NCBI RefSeq assembly: GCF_012849055.1 | Contig: NZ_CP051677.1 | Coordinates: 2,308,501-2,372,500 of the forward strand | DNA: 64,000 nt | Reading direction: 5' to 3' | From: Spirosoma rhododendri | GTDB taxonomy: Bacteria; Bacteroidota; Bacteroidia; Cytophagales; Spirosomataceae | In this document: in pieces, positions 56,632 to 64,000 of the stretch | Numbering within the stretch: the first letter of the stretch is position 1 | How the letters are laid out: every line of letters starts with the position of its first letter | The notes under the pieces: generated by a model | Databases searched by the model: none | What the model saw: only the letters and a program-made list of their open reading frames with translations | What the model was told of the DNA's origin: nothing | Program-made: the position numbers and the translations under genes

Positions 56632-56877
56632 GGCTTGATTGCATTGTGGGGTTATCTCGACTATCTAACGTACGGCTGCCCGCTGTTTGTATAGCGTACC
56701 TTAATAACGGTCTGACCGTTGCATTCGTTCCTGTATTTTAATGGTCAATGTGTGCTTAACTGCTATTTAACAAACTGACAGACAGTACGTTAAAAAATGT
56801 TAAAACAGCAATAAGCCATGCGCTTCTCGACTGATAATCAGCAGCAAAGAAAGGGAGTATCCGGGTATTTCAAAAAC
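56632..56877. other. Noncoding gap between the DUF4136 gene and the atpG terminator
   Basis: No gene was found. The DUF4136 promoter is expected here but no clear TAnnTTTG element is seen on the minus strand. An AT-rich patch with repeated GTTAAA words (about 56755-56810) is the only visible feature. Confidence 0.5.
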
Positions 56878-56912
56878 AAAAAACCCGGCATCTGTGCGAT
56901 ACCGGGTTTCCG
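56878..56912 (-). terminator. Hairpin terminator after atpG
   Basis: Stem AAACCCGG / CCGGGTTT with a 13-base loop, followed on the minus strand by T residues, 29 bases past the atpG stop. Confidence 0.7.
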
Positions 56913-56940
56913 TACTTTCGTAAATAATCGTGGTAATCAA

Positions 56941-57825
56941 TCAACCATTGGCAAGTGCTTCGGCACCACCCACGATTTCAAGAATTTCAGTCGTGATGGC
57001 GGCCTGACGCGTACGGTTGTAAACCAGTCGAAGCTGTTTCAGGAGTTCGCCCGCATTTTCGGTCGCTTTATCCATCGCTGTCATCCGCGCACCGTGCTCT
57101 GATGCGTTCGAATCCAGTACAGCTTTGTACAATTGTATTTTCAGCGTTTTCGGAATCAGCTCTGTAACGATTTCTTCTTCCGACGGCTCAAAGATGTAAT
57201 TGACGGCTGCTGTTGCGCCTTTCGGTGCTTCGGCGGCTACGATAGGTAACATCTGCTCCGCCCGGACGATCTGCATGGCCGCATTGCGGAATTCGTTGTA
57301 AACGATCTCTACAACATCGTACTGACCCGAAACGAAGCTCTCCATAGCCGCTTCAGCAGCTAACCGCACGTTGCCGAAATTCAGCGCGCCAAACACATCC
57401 ATGTGGCTCGTGTCGACTTTGAAGCCGCGTCGCTGCATTGCTTCGCCACCTTTCTTGCCGATTGCCATGATGTGTACATTGCCCGAACGAGCCTGTGCAG
57501 CATACTTTTCGCTGATAAGCGTCAGGGCGCCTTTTACAACGTTCGTGTTAAACGCACCGCACAAACCCCGGTCAGACGTAATGACGATCAGCAGCACCCG
57601 GTCGATCGTCCGGATCTGATGGTATGGACTTTCCGAAGCCGTGTCTGCACCCGCCGACACCGTACTCAGCATCTGACTGAGTTTCTGGGCGTAGGGGCGC
57701 AACTGCGTAATGTTATCCTGAGCCCGGCGCAGTTTGGCAGCCGCCACCATTTTCATGGCTTTGGTGATCTGCTGTGTCGAGTTAATCGACGAGATCCGGG
57801 CGCGTACTTCTTTCAGTGAAGGCAT
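56941..57825 (-). CDS. atpG: ATP synthase F1 gamma subunit
   Basis: Central shaft of the F1 motor, 294 residues. The N-terminal helix RARISSINSTQQITKAMKMV and the C-terminal helix (ATENAGELLKQLRLVYNRTR, then ITTEILEIVGGA) that fill the alpha-beta core are both typical. The central Rossmann-like domain includes ITSDRGLCGAFN. It follows atpA by about 110 bases that contain a long dyad. The genes for the other F1 subunits and for F0 are not next to it. Confidence 0.96.
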   Translation of the reverse strand: MPSLKEVRARISSINSTQQITKAMKMVAAAKLRRAQDNITQLRPYAQKLSQMLSTVSAGADTASESPYHQIRTIDRVLLIVITSDRGLCGAFNTNVVKGALTLISEKYAAQARSGNVHIMAIGKKGGEAMQRRGFKVDTSHMDVFGALNFGNVRLAAEAAMESFVSGQYDVVEIVYNEFRNAAMQIVRAEQMLPIVAAEAPKGATAAVNYIFEPSEEEIVTELIPKTLKIQLYKAVLDSNASEHGARMTAMDKATENAGELLKQLRLVYNRTRQAAITTEILEIVGGAEALANG

Positions 57826-57830
57826 AGTCT

Positions 57831-57928
57831 GTTTACGGTTTTCAGTTTACGGTTTTCGGTTTACGATTGACTGGTGCTTTACCGACCTGCATCAGCCAAT
57901 CGTATCCTGAAAACCGTAAACCGTAAAC
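57831..57928. repeat. Long intergenic dyad between atpA and atpG
   Basis: The left part repeats GTTTACGGTTTTC twice and then TTTACGATTG; the right part is nearly the inverse (CAATCGTATCCTGAAAACCG, then TAAACCGTAAAC). The repeated GTTTACGG words resemble those of the dyad at 19519. It may be a terminator, a transcript-stability element, or a mobile-type repeat. Confidence 0.75.
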
Positions 57929-57934
57929 TACTTT

Positions 57935-59509
57935 TTAGTATTGAGCCGATAGGTCGGCGGCCACTTTCTTCAGGGTGGCAGTACCTTCGTCGGTCAGCTT
58001 ACCAGCACGCAGCTCGTCGAGCACTTTCGGGTACTGAGCGCTCAGCACCATCGAGTATTCGCTTTCAAACTCCTTTACCTTGTTAACGGGTACTTTATCC
58101 AGCAGACCGTTGGTCGACGCGTAGATAATGGCTACCTGCTGTTCAACGGCAACGGGCGAGTACTGTGGCTGCTTCAGCATCTCCTGGTTCCGGCGGCCCC
58201 GCTCGATGGTCAGCTTGGTCGATGCGTCAAGGTCCGAACCGAACTTGGCGAAGGCTTCCAGCTCGCGGAACTGAGCCTGATCCAGTTTCAGCGTACCGGC
58301 TACTTTCTTCATCGACTTGATCTGTGCGTTACCGCCCACCCGCGATACCGAGATACCTACGTTGATGGCCGGGCGGATACCCGCGTTGAACAGGTTCGAC
58401 TCAAGGAAGATCTGACCGTCGGTAATTGAGATTACGTTCGTCGGGATGTAGGCCGATACGTCGCCAGCCTGTGTTTCGATGATTGGCAGAGCTGTCAGCG
58501 AACCACCACCTTTTACTTTGCCTTTCAGGCTCGGCGGCAGGTCGTTCATGTTGGCTGCGATCTCGTCGTTGGCCGTCACTTTGGCGGCCCGCTCCAGCAA
58601 ACGGCTGTGCAGGTAGAATACGTCACCAGGATAAGCTTCGCGTCCTGGTGGGCGACGCAGCAGCAGCGACACCTCGCGGTAGGCAACTGCCTGCTTCGAC
58701 AGGTCGTCGTAAATAACCAGTGCGGGGCGACCCGTATCGCGGAAAAATTCACCGATGGCTGCACCCGTAAACGGCGCGAAGAACTGCATCGGCGATGGGT
58801 CAGATGCGTTGGCCGCTACGATGACAGTGTAGTCCATAGCACCGGCCTTGCGAAGGGTGGCTTCCACCTGCTTCACCGTCGACGCTTTCTGACCACAGGC
58901 AACGTAGATACAATAGACTGGCTGCCCTTTGTCGTAAAACTCTTTCTGGTTGATGATTGTGTCGATGGCCACAGCGGTCTTACCCGTCTGCCGGTCACCG
59001 ATAATCAGTTCGCGCTGACCCCGGCCAACTGGAATCATAGCGTCGATGGCTTTGATACCGGTTTGCAGCGGCTCTGTTACGGGTTGGCGGAAAATAACGC
59101 CCGGCGCCTTACGCTCCAGCGGCATTTGAAACAGCTCGCCCTGAATCGGACCCATTCCGTCGATCGGCAGACCCAGCGTGTTGACTACACGGCCCAGGAT
59201 ACCATCGCCAACGTTCACGTAAGCGATTTGATCGGTACGTTTTACAGTGTCACCTTCTTTGACGTCTGAATAATCACCGAGTAGTACGGCGCCAACGTTG
59301 TCTTCCTCCAGGTTGAGGGCCATAGCCTGCAACCCATTGTCGAACGAGAGCAATTCACCGGCCTGCACTTTCGAGAGGCCGTAGATACGCGCTACGCCGT
59401 CGCCGATTTGCAGCACCGTACCGACTTCCTCGAGTTCAGCCTCGGTTTGAGTACCGGCCAGTTGCTGGCGCAGGATAGCTGATATCTCGTCGGGTCTTAC
59501 GGATTCCAT
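57935..59509 (-). CDS. atpA: ATP synthase F1 alpha subunit
   Basis: Non-catalytic nucleotide-binding subunit of F1, 524 residues. It starts [19 protein letters not shown]. The P-loop [11 protein letters not shown], the [19 protein letters not shown] segment and the [19 protein letters not shown] segment are typical. It comes before atpG in the same direction; atpD and atpC lie about 38 kb away in this window. A TAnnTTTG element lies 39 bases upstream. Confidence 0.98.
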   Translation of the reverse strand: MESVRPDEISAILRQQLAGTQTEAELEEVGTVLQIGDGVARIYGLSKVQAGELLSFDNGLQAMALNLEEDNVGAVLLGDYSDVKEGDTVKRTDQIAYVNVGDGILGRVVNTLGLPIDGMGPIQGELFQMPLERKAPGVIFRQPVTEPLQTGIKAIDAMIPVGRGQRELIIGDRQTGKTAVAIDTIINQKEFYDKGQPVYCIYVACGQKASTVKQVEATLRKAGAMDYTVIVAANASDPSPMQFFAPFTGAAIGEFFRDTGRPALVIYDDLSKQAVAYREVSLLLRRPPGREAYPGDVFYLHSRLLERAAKVTANDEIAANMNDLPPSLKGKVKGGGSLTALPIIETQAGDVSAYIPTNVISITDGQIFLESNLFNAGIRPAINVGISVSRVGGNAQIKSMKKVAGTLKLDQAQFRELEAFAKFGSDLDASTKLTIERGRRNQEMLKQPQYSPVAVEQQVAIIYASTNGLLDKVPVNKVKEFESEYSMVLSAQYPKVLDELRAGKLTDEGTATLKKVAADLSAQY

Positions 59510-59547
59510 ATATATTATGAAGAGATTAAACGATTGATTTTAGGCCG

Positions 59548-59555
59548 CAAAGGTA
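59548..59555 (-). promoter_or_regulatory. TAnnTTTG promoter element for atpA
   Basis: On the minus strand the sequence is TACCTTTG, 39 bases before the atpA start. No TTG at the -33 distance was seen. Together with the divergent FKBP promoter, this is the only clear feature in the 354 bases between the two genes. Confidence 0.5.
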
Positions 59556-59746
59556 GGGTTAAAAACTTGATAAAACTACGACGATATCCTATAATCAGTA
59601 CTGATCGTTAGACTTTTCCGGGATAAAGCGGTTAAAAGTAACCGTGCTGATACAAAGCTTCGTTTACCAAATGGGATCAAATCACTTCACACGCCGGGCA
59701 ATACTTTGCTGAGTCAGGGGGTATGCTGTACTTAAAGTATGTTAAA

Positions 59747-59775
59747 TTGATTTAAAAACGGACTGAATATTTTTG
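59747..59775 (+). promoter_or_regulatory. Promoter of the FKBP gene (TTG-N18-TAnnTTTG)
   Basis: TTG (59747-59749), an 18-base spacer and TATTTTTG (59768-59775) fit the full Bacteroidota consensus. Transcription would start near 59782, about 80 bases before the gene. Confidence 0.65.
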
Positions 59776-59863
59776 CAAATAGCGGTCTGACCAAACTTTT
59801 CGTTTACCCCTGTACGTTTTGATTGTGTATCCATTACTTATAACACCTCGTTTTTCTGTTCGC

Positions 59864-60643
59864 ATGAAGTTCAACGCATGGTTGCTGGCTGGTATGACGT
59901 CGGCCATTGTTATCGCTGGCCCGGCCAACGCCCAGACAAAGAAACCCGCTCCGAAAAAAACGGCCACGGCCGCCAAACCAACATCAGCTGCAACGGCTTC
60001 TACGGCTGGTACAGTTTTGAAATCGTCGCAGGACTCAATCAGCTACAGCATCGGCCTGTTTATGGCCCAGAATCTGAAGCAACAGGGCATGAACGACCTG
60101 AACCAGGATATGCTGACGAAAGGATTGCAGGATGCAATGGCGGGCGGTCCGACCCGGCTGACGCAGGAGCACGCCGGCACGATCCTGAACACGTACGCCC
60201 AGAAGCAATACGCGGTCCGGAACGCTGAGTCGATGAAAGCGTCTTCCGAAAACAAAAAAATTGGCAATGCATTTCTGGCTGAGAACAAAGCCAAGGCGGG
60301 CGTTGTAACCACCGCCAGCGGTTTGCAATACACCGTCGAGAAAGAAGGAACCGGGGCTAAACCAACGGCTTCGGATCGGGTTAAAGTACATTACACGGGC
60401 AAGCTGCTGGACGGTACAGTTTTCGACAGTTCAGTAGAGCGTAAAACGCCCGCTGAGTTTGGGGTAGGCGAGGTTATCAAAGGCTGGACCGAAGCACTGC
60501 AACTGATGCCGGTAGGCTCAAAATGGAAATTATTTATCCCTGCCGAACTCGCTTATGGCGATCGGGGGCTGGTGCCGACATCAAACCCGGCTCAACGCTG
60601 GTGTTTGACGTCGAATTGCTCGATATTGTTAAACAATGAGTGA
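59864..60643 (+). CDS. FKBP-type peptidyl-prolyl isomerase, apparent frameshift near C-terminus
   Basis: A protein of 259 residues as read, with a signal peptide (ending ANAQ), a dimerisation region similar to FkpA/Mip N-termini ([19 protein letters not shown]) and an FKBP domain ([18 protein letters not shown], then [21 protein letters not shown]). After AYGDRG the read frame gives [11 protein letters not shown], unlike the family. One base more in the G run at 60564-60568 restores the family ending ([19 protein letters not shown], then KQ and a stop at 60639). So there is a one-base deletion or a sequencing error in a homopolymer. It works as a periplasmic folding helper if intact. Confidence 0.88.
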   Translation: MKFNAWLLAGMTSAIVIAGPANAQTKKPAPKKTATAAKPTSAATASTAGTVLKSSQDSISYSIGLFMAQNLKQQGMNDLNQDMLTKGLQDAMAGGPTRLTQEHAGTILNTYAQKQYAVRNAESMKASSENKKIGNAFLAENKAKAGVVTTASGLQYTVEKEGTGAKPTASDRVKVHYTGKLLDGTVFDSSVERKTPAEFGVGEVIKGWTEALQLMPVGSKWKLFIPAELAYGDRGLVPTSNPAQRWCLTSNCSILLNNE

Positions 60644-60647
60644 GTGG

Positions 60648-60710
60648 TGAATGAGCGAATGAGTGAATACGTCGCTGTAGCGCATTTTTATTCACTCATT
60701 CGCTCATTCA
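60648..60710. repeat. Perfect 22-bp dyad after the FKBP gene
   Basis: Arms TGAATGAGCGAATGAGTGAA... and its complement, separated by 19 bases. The arms themselves repeat GAATGAG words. It probably terminates the FKBP transcript. Confidence 0.8.
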
Positions 60711-60738
60711 TCATTCGCGATTAAACTGGGTAGTGTAG

Positions 60739-62814
60739 ATGAAGAAGTATCTGGTGACCCTGGTGCCCGTACTGATGCTGAGTTTCCAAATGGACTCGCC
60801 AGCAGACAAGGAAGTAGCGCGAAATAAGCCGGTGGTGTACGCCGAGGGCGATCTGAAGCCGACGATTTCGCAGGAAAAAGTAGAAACGCTGGTCGCGAAG
60901 CTGCTGACTACGTATCACTACCGCAAAGTGCGACTCGACGACTCGCTGTCGTCAGTGGTTTGGGATAACTACCTGAAAGAAATGGATGCCAGCAAAACGT
61001 ACCTGCTGGCGTCTGACGTAGCTTCGTTCGAGAAATACAAAGACCAGATCGACGATGCATTGGTCAACGGTGATCTGACGGCTGCTTACGACATGTACAA
61101 TGTGTTTCGCAAGCGATTCCAGGAGCGGAATGCATTTATCAAAGAGCAGATAAAGAAGCCGTTCACGTTTACGGCCGACGAAACGTTCAACACGGACCGT
61201 GAGAAGGCTGGCTGGCCGAAGACTATCGAAGAGCAAAACGATTTGTGGCGCAAGATTCTGAAAAATCAGGCGCTGGAATTGAAGCTCAACAACCGAAGCG
61301 ACAGCGCTATTGCGGCTCTGATGACGCAGCGGTACACCAATCTCGACAAGGCGATAAACCGGGTGAAGAGCGCCGACGTGTTTCAGATGTACATGAACTC
61401 GTTTGCCGAAGCACTTGATCCGCACACTAACTATCTGTCGCCGAACAACGCCGATCGTTTTAACCAGGAGATGAGCCAGTCGCTGGAAGGGATCGGGGCT
61501 ATGTTGCAGGAAGATGGCGATTACATCAAGATCACCAACGTACTGCCCGGAGGCCCGGCATTCAAGAGCAATCAGCTGAAAGCCAACGATAAAATCGCGG
61601 GAGTAGCCCAGGGCGATAATGGTCACATGGTCAATACCATGAACTGGCAGGTCGATGAGGTTGTCAAGCTTATCAAAGGGCCGAAGGGAACGGTAGTGCG
61701 CCTACAGGTTATTGCGCCAAACGCGATTGCGGGTGCGCCACCGAAGGAAATCCGTCTGGTTCGGGAGAAAATCAAGCTCGAAGAACAGCGGGCGAAGAAG
61801 GAAGTCATCGACGTGACCGACAACGGCAAGACGTTCAAGATCGGCGTCATCAACGTGCCGATGTTCTACCGCGATTTTGAGGGCGCCCGTAAGCGCGAGG
61901 AAGGCTTCAGCAGCACTACCAGCGACGTTAAGCGGTTTGTGGAAGAACTGAAGGCAGAAAAAGTACAGGGTATCGTTATCGATCTGCGCGACAACGGGGG
62001 CGGTTCGCTGACCGAAGCTATCGATCTGACGGGTATATTCATTCCCAAAGGGCCAGTCGTTCAGGTGAAAGAATCGACGGGCGAAACGGAAGTGTATTCT
62101 GATAAAGATGGCGGTTCTGTCGTCTACGATGGCCCGTTGGCGGTACTGGTAAACCGGTTTAGCGCGTCGGCGTCGGAAATTTTTGCCGCTGCCATTCAGG
62201 ACTATCACCGGGGTATCATCATCGGCGGACAAACGTACGGTAAGGGTACGGTACAGACCCTGATCGACCTGAATCAGTGGTTGCCGAAAGAACCGGAGAA
62301 GGTAGGACAGGTGAAAATGACGATTCAGAAATTCTATCGGATCAACGGTAGCAGCACACAGCACCGGGGCGTTACGCCTGATGTTGAACTGCCATCGGCG
62401 TTCTCGGCTGAAGAGTACGGCGAAAGCTCGCAGCCCAGCGCGCTGCCTTGGGATCATATCAACTCGACCCGTTACGATCAGTCGCAGGCGATCGATGACA
62501 AAATACTGTCTCGACTACGCTCACGCTTCGATCAGCGGTTGAAGTCAGATCCCGAACTAAAGCAGCTGGCGCAGGATCTTGCCGATTTCAAAAAGGCGAA
62601 GGAGAACACGGTTGTGTCGCTTCAGGAGTCGAAGCGTCGTAAAGAGCGCGACGAAGCTGAACGCAAGCGGGCGGCTGCTACGAAGGTATCTCAGATGTCG
62701 GCTCCGGTCGATGAAACGGGAACGCCGGGCAAGCCTGACGCAAAAAAGAAAAAGGACACGTATCTGAACGAAGCAGGTCTGGTACTGGCCGATTATATTC
62801 TGGCGTCGAAGTAA
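60739..62814 (+). CDS. Tail-specific (C-terminal processing) protease, S41/Prc
   Basis: A periplasmic serine protease of 691 residues of the long Prc/Tsp type. It has an N-terminal helical domain (from about 35 to 240), a PDZ domain (about 245-330, with ITNVLPGGPAFKSNQLKAND), the S41 catalytic domain with IVIDLRDNGGGSLTEAI, the Ser region RFSASASEIFAAA (475-480) and Lys502 in GKGTVQTL, then a basic C-terminal segment rich in Lys and Arg. It degrades or trims proteins with exposed hydrophobic C-termini. The mature N-terminus lacks a typical long signal peptide, but a hydrophobic start (MKKYLVTLVPVLMLS) fits export. Confidence 0.95.
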   Translation: MKKYLVTLVPVLMLSFQMDSPADKEVARNKPVVYAEGDLKPTISQEKVETLVAKLLTTYHYRKVRLDDSLSSVVWDNYLKEMDASKTYLLASDVASFEKYKDQIDDALVNGDLTAAYDMYNVFRKRFQERNAFIKEQIKKPFTFTADETFNTDREKAGWPKTIEEQNDLWRKILKNQALELKLNNRSDSAIAALMTQRYTNLDKAINRVKSADVFQMYMNSFAEALDPHTNYLSPNNADRFNQEMSQSLEGIGAMLQEDGDYIKITNVLPGGPAFKSNQLKANDKIAGVAQGDNGHMVNTMNWQVDEVVKLIKGPKGTVVRLQVIAPNAIAGAPPKEIRLVREKIKLEEQRAKKEVIDVTDNGKTFKIGVINVPMFYRDFEGARKREEGFSSTTSDVKRFVEELKAEKVQGIVIDLRDNGGGSLTEAIDLTGIFIPKGPVVQVKESTGETEVYSDKDGGSVVYDGPLAVLVNRFSASASEIFAAAIQDYHRGIIIGGQTYGKGTVQTLIDLNQWLPKEPEKVGQVKMTIQKFYRINGSSTQHRGVTPDVELPSAFSAEEYGESSQPSALPWDHINSTRYDQSQAIDDKILSRLRSRFDQRLKSDPELKQLAQDLADFKKAKENTVVSLQESKRRKERDEAERKRAAATKVSQMSAPVDETGTPGKPDAKKKKDTYLNEAGLVLADYILASK

Positions 62815-62833
62815 CCGACCCACTCAATTAAGC

Positions 62834-62863
62834 AAGCCCGGCCTCGCAGGTCGGGCTTTTTTT
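62834..62863 (+). terminator. Rho-independent terminator after the Prc gene
   Basis: Stem AAGCCCGGCCT / AGGTCGGGCTT with a 3-base loop followed by a run of T, 20 bases past the stop. Confidence 0.88.
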
Positions 62864-62869
62864 ACGATC

Positions 62870-63109
62870 ATGTGGTATTTTCTGGTCCGGCAGACGGATA
62901 TTTCCTACGAACAGTATCAGGCGCTACAACGCAAAGTTGCGCTGACCGAAGTTGAGTTGTTCAACGAACCATATCACAACTGGTACATTTTCAGTACCGA
63001 GAAAGCGGATTATATCCCGTTCATGAACGAACTGGACAAAGACGGCATCGCCTACGACTTATACAGCGACCGGCCCTCGCGCGACGACCTGCTGGCGAAG
63101 ATGCGCTGA
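62870..63109 (+). CDS. Small hypothetical protein, 79 aa
   Basis: A protein with aromatic-rich sequence (MWYFLVRQTDISYEQYQALQ at the start, then EPYHNWYIFSTEKADYIPF). No family is recognised. There is no signal peptide or membrane helix. It lies just past the Prc terminator and before dnaG, in the same direction. Its short gap to the preceding terminator suggests its own promoter or readthrough. Confidence 0.68.
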   Translation: MWYFLVRQTDISYEQYQALQRKVALTEVELFNEPYHNWYIFSTEKADYIPFMNELDKDGIAYDLYSDRPSRDDLLAKMR

Positions 63110-63155
63110 CGACGAATGTGGGCCGACATGCTTTCCTTTCCCCCGTGTTTCAACG

Positions 63156-63163
63156 TATCTTTG
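63156..63163 (+). promoter_or_regulatory. TAnnTTTG promoter element for dnaG
   Basis: TATCTTTG matches the -7 consensus 27 bases before the dnaG start. No -33 TTG is seen. Confidence 0.5.
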
Positions 63164-63189
63164 ACTAGCAGTCACAACTACGATTACCA

Positions 63190-64000
63190 ATGCGGATCCC
63201 CGAAGAAACTGTCGAACGAATTCGGCAGGCAAGCGATATTCTGGAAGTCATCAACGACTTTGTTTCGCTGAAAAAACGTGGGAGCAACTATATCGCGTGT
63301 TGCCCATTTCACAACGAGAAGACCCCTTCGTTCAACGTCAATCCGGTTCGGCAGATTTACAAATGCTTTGGCTGCGGCAAAGCAGGCGACGCTGTCCGGT
63401 TTGTGATGGACATCGAAAACATCGGTTACGGCGAAGCCCTGCGGTATCTGGCCAAGAAGTACGGCGTCGAGATTGAAGAGCAGGAGCAAACTCCTGAAGA
63501 GCTTTTACGGCAAAACGAACGCGAAAGTCTGCTGATAGCCCTGAACTTCGCCAAGACATACTTTCAGGAGCTGATGCAGAAGACCGACGAAGGAAAAAGC
63601 ATCGGTCTCAGCTATTTCCGCGAGCGGGGTTTTACCAACCCAACCATCGATGCTTTTGAGCTAGGCTACAGCTTGGATCAGTGGGATGGGCTTTTGCAGG
63701 AAGGAACCAAGCGCGGCTATAACCCGGATATGCTCGAAAAAGCCGGGCTGATTTTGCGGAAGGAGGCCGAGGGTGGGGGCAAGGCTAAAACGTTTGACCG
63801 GTTCCGGGGGCGGGTCATGTTCCCGATTCATAACGTGTCGGGGCGGGTCATCGCGTTTGGGGCGCGTATCCTCAAGACCGACAAGAACCAGCCCAAGTAT
63901 CTTAACTCGCCCGAAACGACTGTATACCACAAGAGTCAGGTACTCTACGGCATCTATCAGGCAAAGCAGGCCATCCGGCAGGAAGATGTTTGCTTTCTGA
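63190..64000 (+). CDS. dnaG: DNA primase DnaG (5' part, cut by the window end)
   Basis: The first 270 codons of primase, which makes RNA primers for replication. It starts MRIPEETVERIRQASDILEV. The CHC2-type zinc-binding domain is CCPFHNEKTPSF with CFGC about 20 residues on, and includes the histidine. The primase core then begins with YFRERGF and the FRGRVMFPIHNVSGRVIAFG segment. The toprim domain and the helicase-binding C-terminus lie beyond the window. A TAnnTTTG element precedes it. Confidence 0.95.
   Translation, partial: MRIPEETVERIRQASDILEVINDFVSLKKRGSNYIACCPFHNEKTPSFNVNPVRQIYKCFGCGKAGDAVRFVMDIENIGYGEALRYLAKKYGVEIEEQEQTPEELLRQNERESLLIALNFAKTYFQELMQKTDEGKSIGLSYFRERGFTNPTIDAFELGYSLDQWDGLLQEGTKRGYNPDMLEKAGLILRKEAEGGGKAKTFDRFRGRVMFPIHNVSGRVIAFGARILKTDKNQPKYLNSPETTVYHKSQVLYGIYQAKQAIRQEDVCFL

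Overview
The window reads as a chromosomal segment of a member of the Bacteroidota, most likely a Cytophagales bacterium of the Spirosoma/Fibrella type. Reasons: a secreted protein with a C-terminal type IX secretion sorting domain, several TAnnTTTG promoter elements of the Bacteroidota kind, weak ribosome binding sites, a curli (csg) locus of the layout found in environmental Bacteroidota, and fairly high GC. No rRNA, tRNA, CRISPR array, IS transposase or prophage was seen.

Layout. Positions 1-6.3 kb: murA (with Asp in place of the fosfomycin-target Cys), two unknown AT-richer genes, small secreted proteins including a fasciclin-domain protein and a type IX cargo protein, and a flippase-like membrane protein. 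6.5-15.3 kb: a surface-glycan cluster on both strands (GT-C-like membrane protein, three family-2-like glycosyltransferases, DUF2304 protein, alpha-1,2-fucosyltransferase, GT9 transferase, two methyltransferases). 15.4-26.3 kb: gcvP, the F1 genes atpD and atpC with an unrelated secreted protein between them, malQ, and a large membrane/TPR protein. 26.3-40.1 kb: an ABC ATPase, an orphan LytTR response regulator and a large curli locus (six curlin-repeat proteins, csgE, csgF, csgG and a beta-propeller lipoprotein). 40.1-46 kb: a small repeat protein, a PIN-domain toxin/antitoxin pair, pyruvate carboxylase and homoserine kinase. 46-56.6 kb: GH20 hexosaminidase, transketolase, P1-family peptidase, APC permease, M23 peptidase, DUF4136 lipoprotein. 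56.9-64 kb: atpG-atpA, an FKBP isomerase with an apparent frameshift, a Prc-type protease, and the start of dnaG.

The most distinctive region is the curli locus. It encodes subunits from about 130 to 870 residues, two of them with strongly basic tails. The export factors CsgE, CsgF and CsgG are all present, and CsgG carries an extra C-terminal domain that looks like an outer-membrane barrel. Between the LytTR gene and the first curlin gene lie three TTCAC direct repeats at exactly 21-bp spacing, followed by a TAnnTTTG element: the arrangement expected of a LytTR-controlled promoter. A decayed copy of the ABC-gene tail and the LytTR 5' half sits between curlin genes 2 and 3, so part of this locus grew by segmental duplication.

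Many intergenic gaps hold perfect or near-perfect long dyads, most of them at gene ends, that probably serve as terminators or are intergenic repeat elements. All functional calls come from reading motifs and gene context; no database search was run.
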